A stretch of DNA of 64,000 nt from Stappia indica (GCF_001696535.1 NZ_MBQE01000005.1:62001-126000); one strand, 5' to 3'; shown: positions 19,631-28,856, counted from the first letter of the stretch. Notes: generated by a model from the sequence alone, not told the origin. Translations and numbers: made by a program.

Positions 19631-19940
19631 ACGCGGGGATAAGCGAAACCGGCCTCAGCGCCTCGGCGCGGGGATAACCGGCGCGGCGCGGGGCGTTTGA
19701 CGCCCTTTTTTCACTGGGCGGCCCCGATTTGGCGATTTTGCGGGCGCCGTCTCGAAAATCGCGCGAATTGAGACGGGATTTTGCAAAATCCGTCTCAAAA
19801 TTTCTCAAGCGGCCTGCGGCGTTTTCTCCCCGCGCCGGCCTTGCCGGCTTGCGCGGGCGAAATCCGTGCTAACCTGCAGCATCTGTTGGGCTTTGCGCCG
19901 TCCGGCGCGCGCGTGTCGGGGAAGTTCCGGGGAGGTTCCG
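19631..19940. other. Intergenic region with inverted repeat
   Basis: These 310 bp contain no convincing gene. There are two direct copies of CGCGGGGATAA (19632 and 19667 areas) and the long inverted repeat listed separately. The last 10 bp hold the GGAGG ribosome site of the downstream metallo-hydrolase. Confidence 0.6.
19768..19798. repeat. 31-nt inverted repeat
   Basis: Arms TTGAGACGGGATTTTG and CAAAATCCGTCTCAA pair completely except for one extra G in the left arm. There is no T-run after it on the plus strand, so a classic terminator is doubtful. A related GTCTCGAAAATC stretch lies just upstream. Confidence 0.6.
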
Positions 19941-21539
19941 ATGACCGTTCTACCCAGGCTGACATTCCATGGCGCCGCCGGCGGCGTCACCGGGTCGTGT
20001 CATCGTCTCGAGACGGCGGGCGGCACCGTCCTGCTCGACTGCGGCATGTTCCAGGGCTCCAAGACCGAGAAGGAGCTGAACTACCGGCCCTTCCCCTTTT
20101 CCGTCGGCGACGTCGACGCGGTCGTGCTCAGCCATGCCCATATCGACCATTCCGGCCTGCTGCCGAAGCTGGTTCGCGACGGCTATTCCGGCCCGATCTA
20201 CGCCACCGGCGCGACGTTCGAGCTGTGCAGCGTCATGCTGCCCGACAGCGCCCACATCCAGGAGATCGAGGTCGAGCAGCTGAACCGGCGCAACCGCCGG
20301 CGCCAGCGCCGCGACACGGTCGAGCCGATCTATACCGGCGCGGATGCGCAGGCGACGCTCGCACTTTTCCACCCCTTTGCCTATGGCGACTGGTTCCAGG
20401 TCCTGCCCGGCCTGCGCGCCCGTTTCTGGAACGCCGGCCACCTGCTCGGCTCCGCCTCGGTCGAGCTGGACCTCGCCGAACCTCCCATGAAACTGCTGTT
20501 TTCCGGCGATATCGGCCCGGACTACAAGCTGATGCATCCGGACCCGGAAGGTCCCAGCGGCATCGACTACCTGATCTGCGAGAGCACTTATGGCGACACC
20601 GACCGGGAGGACGCTACCCCCGCCCACCGGCGCGGCCAGCTGCGCGCCGAGGTGAAGGCGGCGATGCACCCGGACGGCGCCCTGCTGATCCCGTCCTTCG
20701 CGGTCGAGCGGGCCCAGGAGCTGATCAGCGACCTGCGCCAGCTGATGGCGGAAGGGGCGCTGCCCGAGATCCCGATCTATGTCGATTCGCCGCTCGCGGC
20801 CGCCGCCACCCGCGTCTTCGCCCGCCATGCCCGCGAGCTGGAAAGCGGCGACGTTCTGCTCAAGGGGCTGGCCGCCCGCAACCTGCACATGACCGAGACG
20901 GTCGAGCAGAGCAAGGCGCTCGACCGCGTCCGCGGCTTCCACATCGTCATCGCGGCGAGCGGCATGTGCGAGGCCGGCCGCATCCGCCACCGGCTGAAGA
21001 ACTGGCTGTGGCGCGACGAGGCGACGGTTCTGCTGGTCGGCTACCAGGCGACCGGCACGCTCGGCCGCATCCTCCAGGACGGCGCGCCCTCCGTCCGCAT
21101 CCAGGGCGAAGAGTTCACGGTGCGCGCCCGCATCCGCTCCATCGACCTCTATTCCGGCCATGCCGACGGCCCGGAGCTGGCGAGCTGGGTCGAAAAGCGC
21201 CTGCCGCTGGCGCACGACATCTTCCTCGTTCACGGCGAGCGGGAGGCGATCGACGGCCTGGCCGACCGGCTGTCCGGGCTGATCGAGGCCGATCATGTGC
21301 TGAAACCGGGTCTCGACGAGAGCTTCGAGCTGACGTCGACCGGCGCGGTCCGCCTTGCCGGCGAGGCGCCGCCGCGCGTGCCGCGCGAGGAGGTCGGGCG
21401 TCTCGACTGGCACAACGATGTCACCCGCCTGCTGCTCGACATCAGCGACCAGCTTGCGGCGGAAACGGACGAAAAGAGCCGGAATGTCGTGATTCGCCGC
21501 CTGCGCCGGGCGCTTGCCGGCGAGGAGGGCGGCCGTTAG
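19941..21539 (+). CDS. MBL-fold beta-CASP RNA metallo-hydrolase
   Basis: A 532-residue metallo-beta-lactamase/beta-CASP protein. Zinc motif HAHIDHSG (His65, His67, Asp69, His70) is followed by downstream histidine/aspartate ligands (WNAGHLLGSASVEL, FSGDIG). The beta-CASP insert (IPIYVDSPLAAAATRVF, IVIAASGMCEAGR) and a C-terminal RMMBL motif (SGHADGPEL, VHGEREA) complete it. Related proteins (CPSF-73, Ysh1, KH-free archaeal CPSF) are RNA endo/exonucleases; the bacterial group is poorly studied. GGAGG lies 5 bp before the ATG. Stand-alone gene. Confidence 0.88.
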   Translation: MTVLPRLTFHGAAGGVTGSCHRLETAGGTVLLDCGMFQGSKTEKELNYRPFPFSVGDVDAVVLSHAHIDHSGLLPKLVRDGYSGPIYATGATFELCSVMLPDSAHIQEIEVEQLNRRNRRRQRRDTVEPIYTGADAQATLALFHPFAYGDWFQVLPGLRARFWNAGHLLGSASVELDLAEPPMKLLFSGDIGPDYKLMHPDPEGPSGIDYLICESTYGDTDREDATPAHRRGQLRAEVKAAMHPDGALLIPSFAVERAQELISDLRQLMAEGALPEIPIYVDSPLAAAATRVFARHARELESGDVLLKGLAARNLHMTETVEQSKALDRVRGFHIVIAASGMCEAGRIRHRLKNWLWRDEATVLLVGYQATGTLGRILQDGAPSVRIQGEEFTVRARIRSIDLYSGHADGPELASWVEKRLPLAHDIFLVHGEREAIDGLADRLSGLIEADHVLKPGLDESFELTSTGAVRLAGEAPPRVPREEVGRLDWHNDVTRLLLDISDQLAAETDEKSRNVVIRRLRRALAGEEGGR

Positions 21540-21746
21540 GTCGCGACCTGGGCGAGGCGGCTGGCAGCGCCTGTCCGCGATAAACTTGCGAGGCCGGCGC
21601 GGTTCAACTTGCCTCCGCGCCGCGCCTTGGGCACTTTCTCTGGCCTTGCGGACGGCTGACGCGGCGGAACCCTTGCGGGGCTCGGCCGGGATGCGTTCGC
21701 GCTCTCGCGAAGCCCGGCGCAGGCCGCCGATGACGACCGGTTGACC

Positions 21747-22823
21747 ATGACCAAGGAAGCCCCCGCCGCCCCGCGCCCGCGCAACGCCACCTTGCGGGAC
21801 GTGGCAAGAGAAGCCGGCGTCGACGTCTCCACGGTCTCGCGGGTCCTGAAGAACGACAAGGACGTGCGCACCAGCGCCGAGACCCGCCAGCGCATCATCG
21901 ATGCGGCGGAGCGGCTGCAATACCGCGCCAATCCGCTGGCCCGCGCGCTGAAGATGGCCCGCTCGCGCACGCTGCTGATCGTCGTGCCGCAGATCGAGAA
22001 CCCGGTCTTCGCCTCGGCGATCCTCGGCGCGGAAGCCGAGGCGCGGGCGCAAGGCTATGTGCTGCTCGTCGCCTACGACCAGAACGGCTCGGCCGCCAGC
22101 GTGCTGGAACGGGTGTCGCAGTCCAGCCTGATCGAGGGCGTCATCATCGCCAGTTTCGATGAGGACGACAGCCTGCGCCAGAGCATCGCCGCCATCAACC
22201 GGCCCTATGTGGTGATCAACCGCGTGCTGCCCGGCGATGTGCATTGCGTCGCCGTCGACACCTGCGCCGCCGCCGCCATCGGCGTCGGCCACCTGGTCGC
22301 CCTGGGGCACCGTCGCATCGGCCATCTCGCCGGCCGGCTCGGCCGCTTCAACGGCAATGCCCGCCGCCAGGGCTGGCAGGAGGCGATGAGCGCCGCCGGA
22401 CTGGACCCCGACCCGGACCTGGTGGCCGAGGCCGGCTACGACCCGGCGCGGGTGCCGGGCGCCGTCGATGCCCTGCTGGCACGCGGCGTGACGGCGATCC
22501 ATGCCGCAACGCTGCTGACCGGGGCGGCGACAATCGCCCATCTGCACAAGCGCGGCCTCGACGTGCCGGACGACATGTCGGTCGTCACCATGCATGACGA
22601 CCTGCTGGCGCGTGTGGTGCATCCGGAGATCACCACCGTCGGCCTGCCGACCTCCGAGATGGGGCGCGATGCGGTGCGTGCGCTGCTGGCGCAGCTGGAG
22701 CCTGCCCCGGCTGGCGGGACGGAGCCGGCCCGCGTGCTGCTGCTGCCGCCGGGCGATCTCGTCGTCCGGGCATCCGCCGCCGCCCCGAAAGCCGGCCCGG
22801 AAGCCGGTGCTGACGCCCTCTAA
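21747..22823 (+). CDS. LacI-family transcriptional regulator
   Basis: A 358-residue LacI/GalR repressor: HTH with the hinge signature ATLRDVAREAGVDVSTVSRVL (residues ~15-35) and a periplasmic-binding-like sugar domain (LLIVVPQIENPVFASAIL onward). ATG at 21747 is preceded by a weak ribosome site; a TTG two codons upstream is an alternative. No transporter genes are adjacent. The nearest LacI-compatible palindrome is at 24693-24710, before the polyol operon, which makes that operon a candidate target. Confidence 0.9.
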   Translation: MTKEAPAAPRPRNATLRDVAREAGVDVSTVSRVLKNDKDVRTSAETRQRIIDAAERLQYRANPLARALKMARSRTLLIVVPQIENPVFASAILGAEAEARAQGYVLLVAYDQNGSAASVLERVSQSSLIEGVIIASFDEDDSLRQSIAAINRPYVVINRVLPGDVHCVAVDTCAAAAIGVGHLVALGHRRIGHLAGRLGRFNGNARRQGWQEAMSAAGLDPDPDLVAEAGYDPARVPGAVDALLARGVTAIHAATLLTGAATIAHLHKRGLDVPDDMSVVTMHDDLLARVVHPEITTVGLPTSEMGRDAVRALLAQLEPAPAGGTEPARVLLLPPGDLVVRASAAAPKAGPEAGADAL

Positions 22824-23009
22824 TTCCCTCGCGAGGAGGTGTTGACGGGCGCGCGCATCGGTCCCTATCCTGCCTGCGTCTGAAACAGGTTAGGTTCGGG
22901 ACGGTTGGCCCGGCCCCCGCTTCGCGGGTCCTTCCGTCACCACGGTGACGGCCCAAGACTGTCAGGGCGCGCGCATGGTGCGGGCGCCGATAGCATGGGC
23001 ATGGACATC

Positions 23010-23432
23010 ATGAAGCCGCGAATTTCTGTTCTTACGCTCGCCGTCTCCGATCTCGAAAACGCGCTGTCCTTCTATCGCGACGGCCTCGGTCTGCCGACCG
23101 AGGGCATCGTCGGACGCGAATTCGAACATGGCGCGGTCGCCTTCTTCGACCTCTCGGACGGCCTGAAGCTCGCCATCTGGGCGCAGGACGATCTCGTCCA
23201 CGACACCGGCCTGCCCAAGACCCCGATTTGTACCACCGCCGTCAGCATCGGGCATAACGTTCTGCGCCGCGAGGACGTCGACGCCATCATGCGCAAGGCA
23301 TCGAGCGCCGGGGCGAAACTCGTCAAGGAGCCGCAGGACACGTTCTACGGCGGATATGCGGGCTATTTCACCGATCCCGACGGGCACCTTTGGGAAATCG
23401 TCTGGAACCCGGCGATGCTGCCGGCCGACTGA
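23010..23432 (+). CDS. VOC-family (glyoxalase-like) protein
   Basis: A ~140-residue two-repeat vicinal-oxygen-chelate protein. It begins MKPRISVLTLAVSDLENALS and ends with the typical GGYAGYFTDPDGHLWEIVWNP. Metal ligands expected at the ends of the repeats (such as the Glu of WEIVWN) are present. Function in the family ranges over glyoxalase, dioxygenase and antibiotic-binding. ATGs at 22995 and 23001 are alternative starts. The 170 bp upstream include the dyad CCGTCACC/GGTGACGG at 22934-22951. Confidence 0.85.
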   Translation: MKPRISVLTLAVSDLENALSFYRDGLGLPTEGIVGREFEHGAVAFFDLSDGLKLAIWAQDDLVHDTGLPKTPICTTAVSIGHNVLRREDVDAIMRKASSAGAKLVKEPQDTFYGGYAGYFTDPDGHLWEIVWNPAMLPAD

Positions 23433-23439
23433 CGTCGCC

Positions 23440-24237
23440 TCAAGCTTGCGCCCGTGCCGCGGGGATAGCATCCGCCGGTACGGGTTCGCCGGCCCGCAGG
23501 GTCAGCACGCGAACGCCGGAGGAGGTGACGGCGACCGTATGCTCGAACTGGGCGGAGAGCGATCCGTCGCGAGTGACGACGGTCCAGCCGTCGTCTTGCG
23601 TGCGCACGCTGCGCCGGCCCCGGTTGAGCATCGGCTCGATGGTGAAGACCATCCCCTCGCGCAGCGCCAGGCCGGTTCCGGGCTTGCCGTAATGCAGGAT
23701 CTGCGGCTCCTCGTGCATCTCCCGGCCTATGCCGTGGCCGCAATACTCGCGGACCACCGAGTAGCCGTTGCGTTTCGCGTGGCGCTCGATGGCCCAGCCG
23801 ATATCGCCCAGCCTTGCACCCGGGCGCACCGCGCCGATGCCCTTCCACATCGCCTCGTAGGTGGTGCGCACCAGCCGCCTGGCCGCCGGATTGACCTCGC
23901 CGACCAGGTAGGTCTTGCTGCTGTCGGCGATGTAGCCGTTCTTCTCCAGCGTAATGTCGAAATTGACGATGTCGCCATCGCGCAGCACCGCCTCGCGTGA
24001 GGGGATGCCGTGGCAGACGACCTCGTTGACCGAGGCGTTCAGCACGAATGCGTAGCCGTACTGGCCCTTGCTGGCCGGGCGCGCGGCAAGATCTTGGACG
24101 ATGAAGCGCTCGACCCTGTCGTTGACCTCGAGCGTCGACAGGCCGCTGAGCGCCGTGCGGTCGAGCATCTCGAAGACGCGCGCCAGCAGCCGGCCCGATT
24201 CGGCAAGCAACTCCAGCTCGTGCGGGTCCTTGGTCAT
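23440..24237 (-). CDS. map: Type I methionine aminopeptidase
   Basis: A 265-residue metallo-aminopeptidase that removes initiator Met. All five metal ligands are visible: Asp in VNFDITLEKNG, Asp in YIADSSKTY, His in YCGHGIG, Glu in FTIEPML and Glu in QFEHTVAVT, plus His in VVCHGIP. Its start overlaps the ParD-like gene stop by 4 bp (ATGA), so it is the second gene of a two-gene unit. As it is encoded with an antitoxin-like protein, it may be an accessory copy rather than the housekeeping Map. Confidence 0.92.
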   Translation of the reverse strand: MTKDPHELELLAESGRLLARVFEMLDRTALSGLSTLEVNDRVERFIVQDLAARPASKGQYGYAFVLNASVNEVVCHGIPSREAVLRDGDIVNFDITLEKNGYIADSSKTYLVGEVNPAARRLVRTTYEAMWKGIGAVRPGARLGDIGWAIERHAKRNGYSVVREYCGHGIGREMHEEPQILHYGKPGTGLALREGMVFTIEPMLNRGRRSVRTQDDGWTVVTRDGSLSAQFEHTVAVTSSGVRVLTLRAGEPVPADAIPAARAQA

Positions 24238-24452
24238 GCGCCCGCCAGCTCGGCGGCCGCCTCGGGCGCGGCAACGCCAGCCGCTGCGAGCTCGCGCTGC
24301 ATGATCTGTGAAAAGCTCAGTCCCGGATTGGTCTCGCACAGCATGCCGATCCGGATCCAGTAGGCGGCCTGCGCGTTGATCGAGCGGTACGAGACCTTGC
24401 TCGCCCGTCGTAGCTGGTCGTGCAGCTCCTCGTCGATGCTCACGATGCCCAT
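24234..24452 (-). CDS. ParD-like ribbon-helix-helix protein
   Basis: A 72-residue protein of the ParD-like family. It begins MGIVSIDEELHDQLRRAS and has the ribbon-helix-helix pattern SINAQAAYWIRIGM. RHH antitoxins bind DNA as dimers and repress their own operon. Here no ParE toxin follows; the next gene, overlapping by 4 bp, is methionine aminopeptidase. The ATG at 24452 has GGAG 7 bp upstream. An AT-rich dyad immediately upstream is a probable autoregulatory operator. Confidence 0.75.
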   Translation of the reverse strand: MGIVSIDEELHDQLRRASKVSYRSINAQAAYWIRIGMLCETNPGLSFSQIMQRELAAAGVAAPEAAAELAGA

Positions 24453-24463
24453 CATGCATCTCC

Positions 24464-24487
24464 ATATGATGTGTATACATTTCATAT
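24464..24487. promoter_or_regulatory. 24-bp dyad, probable ParD-like operator
   Basis: Symmetrical pattern ATATGA-NN-TGTATACA-NN-TCATAT, 20 of 24 positions obeying the symmetry, in an AT-rich island 12 bp before the ParD-like start codon. RHH proteins typically bind such short repeated or palindromic sites. Confidence 0.6.
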
Positions 24488-24692
24488 ATTCCACGTAGTG
24501 CGCGATGCCAAGCCCGCATAGGCGGGCCTCGGCTGCTCCCGGCGCGCGATTCGCCGTCCCGCTTCGCGGGCTTTTCACTATCGGACACCTCGTCCGATGC
24601 GGCTGCGAGCCCCCGGTTTCCGCCGTCTCAGGGCTGCGAAAGATGGCTCGAAAATTTTGCTGTTGACGTCGAAGGCCTCTTGGCGTTCTATC

Positions 24693-24710
24693 TGAACAAA
24701 CGTTTGTTCA
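24693..24710. promoter_or_regulatory. Perfect 18-bp palindrome before the polyol operon
   Basis: TGAACAAACGTTTGTTCA is a perfect palindrome with central CG, 112 bp before the GTG of the FAD oxidase. The following bases repeat the half-site (GGTTTGTCC, GGGTTTGA). The central AAACGTTT suits LacI-family binding; TetR-family sites can also look like this. Confidence 0.65.
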
Positions 24711-24821
24711 AACGGTTTGTCCAACGGGTTTGATCGAGCGGTCGTTCGGGGTTTCACCGTAGTCGGCGCGTCAGCGCGGGCCGCGGCGAGCGAACAGGAC
24801 GATCGGACAGGGAGGTTCAGG

Positions 24822-26279
24822 GTGAGCAGTGAAACGCGGGTAGCGGAATTTGCAAAGATCGTCGGGGCGCAGAACGTTCTGACGGCCGAGGACGACCGCC
24901 GGCGATACGCCCATGACAAGCTTCCTTACGCCAATTTTCGGGCCCGGGCCGGCGCGCTGGTCGGCACGTTGCCGGGCGTCGTGGTGCGTCCCGGCACGGC
25001 GGCGGAGGTGCAGCGGGTGGTGCAGCTGGCGGCCGAAGCCGGCCTGCCCGTGATCCCCTATGGCAGCGGTTCCGGCGTGCTCGGCGGCACCATCCCGCTC
25101 GGTGAGGAAGTGCTCATCGACATGCAGCGCATGGACCGGATCCTCGACGTCGATCCCGAGAATGCGCTCGTCACCGTCGAGGCTGGCATGAACGGCGAAC
25201 TCTTCGAGGAGGCGCTGAACAAGCAGGGCTACACGGCCGGCCACCTGCCGCAGTCGCTGACCATTTCCACCGTCGGCGGCTGGGCCGCCTGCCGCGGCGG
25301 CGGCCAGGAATCGAGCCGCTACGGCAAGATCGAGGACATCGTCGTCGGCCTCAAGGCGGTACTGCCGGACGGGCGGATGCTCGAGGTGCGGCCGCTGCCC
25401 AAGCGCGCCACCGGCCCCTCGATCCGCGACCTGATCGTCGGCAACGAGGGCACGCTCGCCATCATCACCGAGCTGACGCTGCGCCTGTGGAAGCTGCCGG
25501 AGGCCGAGGAGGTGCTGGCCTTCGCGCTGCCGGACCGTCCTGCGGCGCTGGGCCTTGCCCGCCGGATCATGCAGGCCGGCCTGCACCCGCGCATCGTCCG
25601 CCTCTACGACGAGAAGGAGACGGCCTCGCGCACCGAAGGCATCGACGCCTATCGCGAGCGTCCGGTGATGGCCAACATCGTCCTGTGCGGCGATCCCGGG
25701 CTGGTGGCGGCGGAAGCTGCGCTGGTGCGCGCCTTCGCCGGCGAAGCCGGGGCGGTGGAAACCGAGACGCGGCCGTTCGACGAATGGCGCGCGCACCGTT
25801 ACAAGTCGATCAGCCAGCAATGGCAGGAGAAGGGCTTCTACAACGACACGATCGAGGTGACGGTCAATTGGTCGCGGGCGGCCGCCCTGTACGATGCGAT
25901 CCGCGCGGCGGTGCCGGCGATCCATCCCGACGCCCATTTCAGCGCCCACTGGTCGCACGTCTATCCGGAAGGTGTCTGCCAGTACATGACGATCCGCCTG
26001 CCGCAGATGCCTCAGGACGAGGCGCTGCCGCTCCATGCAAGGCTCTGGGAGCTGCTGGAGGGCGAGACGCTCGCCCATGGCGGCTCCATCGCCCACCATC
26101 ACGGGACCGGCCTGTTCCGCGGCCCCTGGATGGACGGCGAGCTCGGCGTCGGCATGGACGTGCTGCGGGCGGTGAAGGACGCCCTCGATCCGCAGAACAT
26201 CTTCAATCCCGGCAAGCTCGGCCTGCCGCCGCGCGCCGGGGCCATCGACCCCTATCGCGACAGGATGGACCATGCCTGA
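24822..26279 (+). CDS. AGPS-like FAD-binding oxidase
   Basis: A 485-residue flavoprotein of the vanillyl-alcohol-oxidase fold. It has an N-terminal FAD domain (PYGSGSGVLGG, TVGGWAACRGGGQESSRYGKI) and a C-terminal substrate cap. The triple-histidine motif HHH at residues 425-427 (SIAHHHGTG) and the C-terminal run LRAVKDALDPQNIFNPGKL resemble alkyl-DHAP synthase more than glycolate oxidase. GTG at 24822 is supported by GGAGG 6 bp upstream. It leads a plus-strand operon with a sugar kinase, ABC transporter and two dehydrogenases, so a catabolic role on a hydroxylated substrate is likely. Confidence 0.85.
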   Translation: MSSETRVAEFAKIVGAQNVLTAEDDRRRYAHDKLPYANFRARAGALVGTLPGVVVRPGTAAEVQRVVQLAAEAGLPVIPYGSGSGVLGGTIPLGEEVLIDMQRMDRILDVDPENALVTVEAGMNGELFEEALNKQGYTAGHLPQSLTISTVGGWAACRGGGQESSRYGKIEDIVVGLKAVLPDGRMLEVRPLPKRATGPSIRDLIVGNEGTLAIITELTLRLWKLPEAEEVLAFALPDRPAALGLARRIMQAGLHPRIVRLYDEKETASRTEGIDAYRERPVMANIVLCGDPGLVAAEAALVRAFAGEAGAVETETRPFDEWRAHRYKSISQQWQEKGFYNDTIEVTVNWSRAAALYDAIRAAVPAIHPDAHFSAHWSHVYPEGVCQYMTIRLPQMPQDEALPLHARLWELLEGETLAHGGSIAHHHGTGLFRGPWMDGELGVGMDVLRAVKDALDPQNIFNPGKLGLPPRAGAIDPYRDRMDHA

Positions 26280-27774
26280 TCCGTTGCTGCTGGGCATAGA
26301 CCTCGGCGCCGGTTCGCTCAAATCGACCGTGATCGACGGGACCGGCAAGGTCCATGGCGCGGCTTCGGCCGCCGTCGAGACCCTGGTGCCGCATCCCGGC
26401 TTCAGCGAGCAGGACCCGCTCGGCTGGCGCGCGGCGATGATCGACACCCTGGCGCAGCTGTGGCGCCAGGGCGTCGACCCGGCGCGGATCGGGGGCATCG
26501 CCTTTACCGCCGGCGCCCATACCCATGTGCTGGAAGAGGCGGACGGCACGATCCTGCGCCCCGCCATCATGTGGAACGATCAGCGCTCGGGCCGCCAGGC
26601 GGCGGCGCTGCGCGAGAGCGACGGCGCACGGATCCTGGAGCTTTCGGGCAATCAGGCGAGCCCCACCTGGACGTTGCCGCAGCTGGTCTGGGTGCGCGAG
26701 AACGAGCCGGAGCTGTTCGCCCGCATCCGCCGGATCCGCCCGGCGAAGGACTGGCTGCGCCGCCAGATCGACGGCAGCGATGCCACCGATATCACCGACG
26801 CCTGGGGGCTGATGCTGGCCGATGCCCGCTCCGCCGAAGGCGCCTGGTCGGATGAGCTCTGCCGCATCGCCGGGATCGATCCGGCCGTGCTGCCCCCGCT
26901 TGTCGGCTCGAGCGACATCACCGGCGCAGTGACGGCGGACGCCGCTGCCGCGACGGGGCTGGTCGCCGGAACCCCGGTCATCTGCGGCACGTCGGACACC
27001 AATGCGGAGACCTTTTGCGGCGGCATGACCCGTCCCGGCCTCGGGGCGCTGAAGCTTGCGACCGCCGGCACCGTCTCCTCGCTGACGGCGTCACCCTCCT
27101 TCTCGGCCAAGGTGATCCATTATCCGCATCTGGTGCCGGGCCACTGCTACACGATCCTTGGCACCAATTCCTGTGCCTCCGCCCACCGCTGGCTGCGCGA
27201 CACGCTGTTCGCCGGGCTCGGTTTCGAGGGCATGGACACGGCCGCCCGCGCCGTTCCGGCCGGCAGCGACGGCCTGCTCTTCCACCCCTATCTCAACGGC
27301 GAGCGCAGCCCCTACTGGGACCCGGACCTTCGGGCCTCCTATGTCGGTCTCGGCTTCGCCCACGGGCCGGGCCACTTCGTACGCGCGCTCTACGAGGGCA
27401 TCGCCTACAGCCTGCGCGACTGCCTGGAGGTGCTGCGCGGGCTCGACATGGGCTTTTCGACGGCGCGGCTCGTCGGCGGCGGAACCCGCAGCGAGCTGTG
27501 GCAGCAGATCATCGCCGATGTCACCGGCCTGACGATCGAGATCCCCCGCGAGGGCGACGCCTCCTTCGGCGCCGCGCTCATTGCCGGCATGGGCGCCGGC
27601 GTGTTTGCCGACACGAAGGCCGCCGCAGCGGTGATCGGTGTGGCGGCGACCCGGCATCCGGATCGCCGGGCGATGCAGCGCTACGAGGAGGGTTTCGCGC
27701 TCTACCGTGACACCAAGGAGGCGCTGACGCCCGTCAACCACCGCATCGTCGCAGCCGGCAGGGGAGGAAACTGA
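26272..27774 (+). CDS. FGGY-family carbohydrate kinase
   Basis: A 500-residue xylulokinase-like kinase. It shows the phosphate-1 motif IDLGAGSLKSTVID at residues ~9-22, the substrate loop MWNDQRSGRQ, the adenosine motif VGGGTRSELWQQIIADVTG and the conserved GNQASP and GLLFHPYLNGERSP segments typical of xylulo/ribulokinases. It phosphorylates a ketose or polyol. Overlaps the FAD oxidase by 8 bp and meets the ABC ATPase as TGATG. The exact sugar is unknown. Confidence 0.9.
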   Translation: MPDPLLLGIDLGAGSLKSTVIDGTGKVHGAASAAVETLVPHPGFSEQDPLGWRAAMIDTLAQLWRQGVDPARIGGIAFTAGAHTHVLEEADGTILRPAIMWNDQRSGRQAAALRESDGARILELSGNQASPTWTLPQLVWVRENEPELFARIRRIRPAKDWLRRQIDGSDATDITDAWGLMLADARSAEGAWSDELCRIAGIDPAVLPPLVGSSDITGAVTADAAAATGLVAGTPVICGTSDTNAETFCGGMTRPGLGALKLATAGTVSSLTASPSFSAKVIHYPHLVPGHCYTILGTNSCASAHRWLRDTLFAGLGFEGMDTAARAVPAGSDGLLFHPYLNGERSPYWDPDLRASYVGLGFAHGPGHFVRALYEGIAYSLRDCLEVLRGLDMGFSTARLVGGGTRSELWQQIIADVTGLTIEIPREGDASFGAALIAGMGAGVFADTKAAAAVIGVAATRHPDRRAMQRYEEGFALYRDTKEALTPVNHRIVAAGRGGN

Positions 27775-28856
27775 TGGCCGAAGTGAGCCTGCGCAAGCTG
27801 CGCAAGACCTATGGCGGAGTGGTCGCGGTCGAAGGCGTCAGCCTCGACATCGCCCGCGGCGAGCTGATCGTGCTGCTCGGCCCCTCGGGCTGCGGCAAGT
27901 CGACGACGCTGCGTATGGTCGCCGGGCTGGAAAGCATTTCCGGCGGCGAGCTGTTCATCGGCGAGCGCAACGTGACCCAGCTGGAGCCGAAGGATCGCGA
28001 CATCGCGATGGTGTTCCAGAACTATGCGCTCTACCCGCACAAGACCATCCGCGCCAATCTCGGCTTCGGCCTGAAGATGCGCGGCATCGACGCTGCCGAA
28101 ACGGTGCGGCGGGTGGACGAGGTCGCCGAGATGCTGGCGATCACCCATCTGCTCGACCGCAAGCCGCGCCAGCTTTCCGGAGGGCAGATGCAGCGCGTCG
28201 CGCTCGGCCGGGCCTTGGTGCGCGACCCGGCGGTGTTCCTGCTCGACGAGCCGCTGTCCAATCTCGACGCCAAGCTGCGCGTGCGCATGCGCGAGGAGAT
28301 CGCCCTGCTGCAGAAGCGCATCGGCAAGGCGATGATCTACGTCACCCACGATCAGACCGAGGCGATGACGCTGGCCGACCGCATCGTGATCATGCGCGAC
28401 GGCCACGTGCAGCAGATCGGCGCGCCGCTCGAGGTCTACGACCGGCCGCAGAACGTCTTCGTCGCCGGCTTTATCGGCTCGCCGGAGATGAACCTCTTCC
28501 CGGCCGAGATCGCCAATGGGCGCCTGCAGATGGGCCCGTCCGCCGAAATGAGCCTGCCGGCCCCGGCCGGTGCACGGCAGGGACCGGTGATCGCCGGTCT
28601 TCGGCCGGAGGCGATGTATGTGGCGCCGCAGGGCTTGCCCTTTGCGGTGCGGGCGGTCGAGCAGCTCGGGTCGCAGACCCTGCTGATCGGCACCATCGGC
28701 GAGGTGTCGCTGCGCGTCATGGAGGGGCGGCGCGACGACATTCGGGCGGGTAACACGGTGGCGGTCTCTGCCGACCCGTCCGCCATCCATCTGTTCGACC
28801 GGGAGACGGAACAGCGGCTGGCGACAACCGCCTCTGCGGCGCCGGCGCACGCGTGA
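27774..28856 (+). CDS. MalK/UgpC-type ABC transporter ATP-binding protein
   Basis: A 360-residue CUT1-family ATPase. Walker [10 protein letters not shown] (~39-47), signature [15 protein letters not shown], Walker [14 protein letters not shown] and the H-loop VTHDQTEA are all intact. The C-terminal ~110 residues are the TOBE/regulatory domain typical of MalK. It powers the SBP/permease genes that follow. GGGGAGG sits 7 bp before the ATG. Confidence 0.94.
   Translation: MAEVSLRKLRKTYGGVVAVEGVSLDIARGELIVLLGPSGCGKSTTLRMVAGLESISGGELFIGERNVTQLEPKDRDIAMVFQNYALYPHKTIRANLGFGLKMRGIDAAETVRRVDEVAEMLAITHLLDRKPRQLSGGQMQRVALGRALVRDPAVFLLDEPLSNLDAKLRVRMREEIALLQKRIGKAMIYVTHDQTEAMTLADRIVIMRDGHVQQIGAPLEVYDRPQNVFVAGFIGSPEMNLFPAEIANGRLQMGPSAEMSLPAPAGARQGPVIAGLRPEAMYVAPQGLPFAVRAVEQLGSQTLLIGTIGEVSLRVMEGRRDDIRAGNTVAVSADPSAIHLFDRETEQRLATTASAAPAHA

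Larger units (their letters stand above)
24453..24821. other. Divergent intergenic region with two operators
   Basis: No gene is visible in these 369 bp. From left to right they hold the 24-bp dyad of the ParD-like gene, a GCCCGC/GCGGGC hairpin (about 24514-24529), a short CCCGC-TTC-GCGGG hairpin followed by CTTTTC (about 24559-24576), and the perfect palindrome before the FAD oxidase operon with extra GTTTG half-sites. Ribosome site GGAGG at 24811. Confidence 0.7.

Noticed and set aside
19950-22622. 890-codon open frame on the minus strand
   Set aside because: Antisense to the beta-CASP hydrolase and LacI genes; repetitive composition typical of shadow frames.
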